Origin: JAVVVD01 sp964642795
GTDB taxonomy: Bacteria; Bacillota; Clostridia; Christensenellales; CAG-138
DNA: 23,722 nucleotides
Direction: 5' to 3'
Assembly: GCA_964642795.1 (NCBI GenBank)
Contig: CAZXRQ010000028.1
Span: forward strand, 1 to 23,722
Below, piece by piece: positions 22,981 to 23,722 of the stretch; position 1 is the stretch's first letter, and each line of letters begins with the position of its first letter. The translations under genes and the position numbers were made by a program. The notes under the pieces were generated by a model. It had not been told where the DNA came from. It searched no databases and saw only the letters and a list, made by a program, of their open reading frames with translations.

Positions 22981-23162
22981 TATTCATTTATTCAAGAGAC
23001 TGCTTGTACACTAAGAAACCAAGCTAGCAGACGAAGCAAGCCCGCTGCTCAAAACATCATAAACTTGGTATAAATCCGTTATATACGGTTCAGAATTATT
23101 TTATTGATATGCTTCCATAGATACAATAGGGAAAAAGGTTGTCAGCCGGAGGAAAGCGCACT

Positions 23163-23722
23163 ATGATGCTCGAATATAAAGCAATCGGTAAACGCATAAA
23201 GATTGCCCGCATAAAAGCCGAACTTACGCAGGAATGCCTTGCGGAAACCATCGGCCTATCGCCTACCCATTTAAGCAATATTGAAACCGGTACAACACGC
23301 GTAAGCCTTACTGCAATCGTAAATATAGCCAACGCATTAGCGGTTTCAGTGGATGATCTCATATGTGACAGCGTGATAAAAGCCAGACCTCAGTTCGAAC
23401 GTGATATAGACCAGCTGTTTTCAGACTGCGACGACTATGAAATACGCATGCCGTTATTGGATACTCGTCAAAAAGCAAAAGACCTCATCGGCGTTTTTGT
23501 AGCCGATCTGGTGCTGCAAATACTGAGCTATGTAGCGCAGACTGAACGCGAAAGCATCAAAAAGAGGCAGGCGGAAGGCATCGCGGCCGCCAAGCTGAGA
23601 GGCGTACAGTTCGGAGCGCCGCGCAAACCCATACCGGAAGGATTTTCAGAGCAATATGAGTTGTGGCGTGCGGGCAGCATATCCGGCCGGGCAGCGGCGC
23701 GCGCACTTGGCACCTCGCCCCA
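23163..23722 (+). CDS. Xre-type HTH protein fused in frame to C-terminal part of a serine recombinase (partial)
   Basis: The frame runs open from ATG 23163 to the right edge (186 codons seen, no stop). Residues 1-95 are a normal Xre/cro-type regulator: IGKRIKIARIKAELTQE, the recognition region LSPTHLSNIETG and then VSVDDLICDS and the DCDDYEIR tail seen in small clostridial Xre proteins. From residue 96 (base 23448) the sequence becomes the end of a resolvase/invertase: MPLLDTR, then ADLVLQILSYVAQTERE (long E helix), then RQAEGIAAAKLRGVQFGAPRK and a HTH_7-type DNA-binding domain (ISGRAAARALGTS). The recombinase catalytic domain with its nucleophilic serine and arginines is absent, so strand cleavage is not expected. 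GGAGG lies 10 bases upstream. It could be a genuine fusion with two DNA-binding domains, a deletion scar or a misassembly. Confidence 0.8.
   Translation, partial: MMLEYKAIGKRIKIARIKAELTQECLAETIGLSPTHLSNIETGTTRVSLTAIVNIANALAVSVDDLICDSVIKARPQFERDIDQLFSDCDDYEIRMPLLDTRQKAKDLIGVFVADLVLQILSYVAQTERESIKKRQAEGIAAAKLRGVQFGAPRKPIPEGFSEQYELWRAGSISGRAAARALGTSP

Larger units (their letters stand above)
22784..23162. other. Divergent intergenic region between arcC and the Xre-recombinase chimera
   Basis: This 379-base AT-rich gap holds the arcC promoter and an inverted repeat at 22951-22980. The ribosome site of the plus-strand gene is GGAGG, 10 bases before ATG 23163. A small frame ATGACAGC… from 22952 encodes 20 residues without a ribosome site and is not called. 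I found no strong plus-strand promoter; weak candidates include TATAAA near 23069. Confidence 0.5.

Noticed and set aside
22952..23014. 20-codon plus-strand frame starting ATGACAGC
   Set aside because: It has no ribosome site, and its start overlaps the inverted repeat. It is too short to support by eye.
1..23722. CRISPR arrays, tRNA or rRNA genes, insertion sequences
   Set aside because: I saw no direct-repeat/spacer array, no cloverleaf with a GTTCRA arm, no rRNA sequence and no transposase. The only mobile-element trace is the recombinase half of the last gene.

Overview
The window looks like a chromosomal segment of an anaerobic, endospore-forming clostridium (Bacillota, Clostridia). Evidence is an intact spoIVA (spore coat ATPase), the clostridial gene run DUF512 protein–der–plsY–…–spoIVA, strong GGAGG ribosome sites, and TTGACA/TATAAT-type promoters. 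Codon use leans on ATA for isoleucine. The lineage cannot be fixed more closely by eye. Almost everything is on the minus strand; only the first gene, a decayed permease fragment and the last (truncated) gene lie on the plus strand.

Layout. 1–1670: a 490-bp leader with promoters and hairpins, then a PLP-dependent cysteine-synthase-family gene and its terminator. 1925–4078 (minus): an AbgA-like M20 amidohydrolase followed by a YhhN/TMEM86-family membrane protein. 4079–4657: a non-coding stretch holding a frameshifted C-terminal remnant of what looks like an NCS2 (xanthine/uracil) permease. 4658–10388 (minus): a housekeeping block of DUF512 radical-SAM/PDZ protein, der, plsY, a nitrilase-family amidase, a terminator, then spoIVA with a possible sigma-E promoter.

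10515–17938 (minus): a tightly overlapped six-gene operon encoding two complete molybdenum hydroxylases of the xanthine dehydrogenase family. Transcribed order is Mo–FAD–FeS–FAD–FeS–Mo. One Mo subunit is canonical in its active-site motifs; the other has lost several. A LysR regulator lies just upstream, separated by a 270-bp region with tandem inverted repeats built on the same half-site.

19349–22783 (minus): carbamate kinase, an aspartate-carbamoyltransferase-type enzyme and a dihydroorotase/allantoinase-type cyclic amidohydrolase. Read as a pathway, a molybdenum hydroxylase may oxidise a purine or pyrimidine, the cyclic amidohydrolase opens a ring to a ureido acid, the transcarbamoylase phosphorolyses it, and carbamate kinase makes ATP from the carbamoyl phosphate. 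This direction is my inference. The individual families are clear, but the substrates are not.

23163–23722 (plus, runs off the edge): an in-frame chimera of a complete Xre-type helix-turn-helix protein with the C-terminal part of a serine recombinase, lacking the catalytic serine domain. This is the strangest object in the window and could be a real fusion or an assembly artefact.
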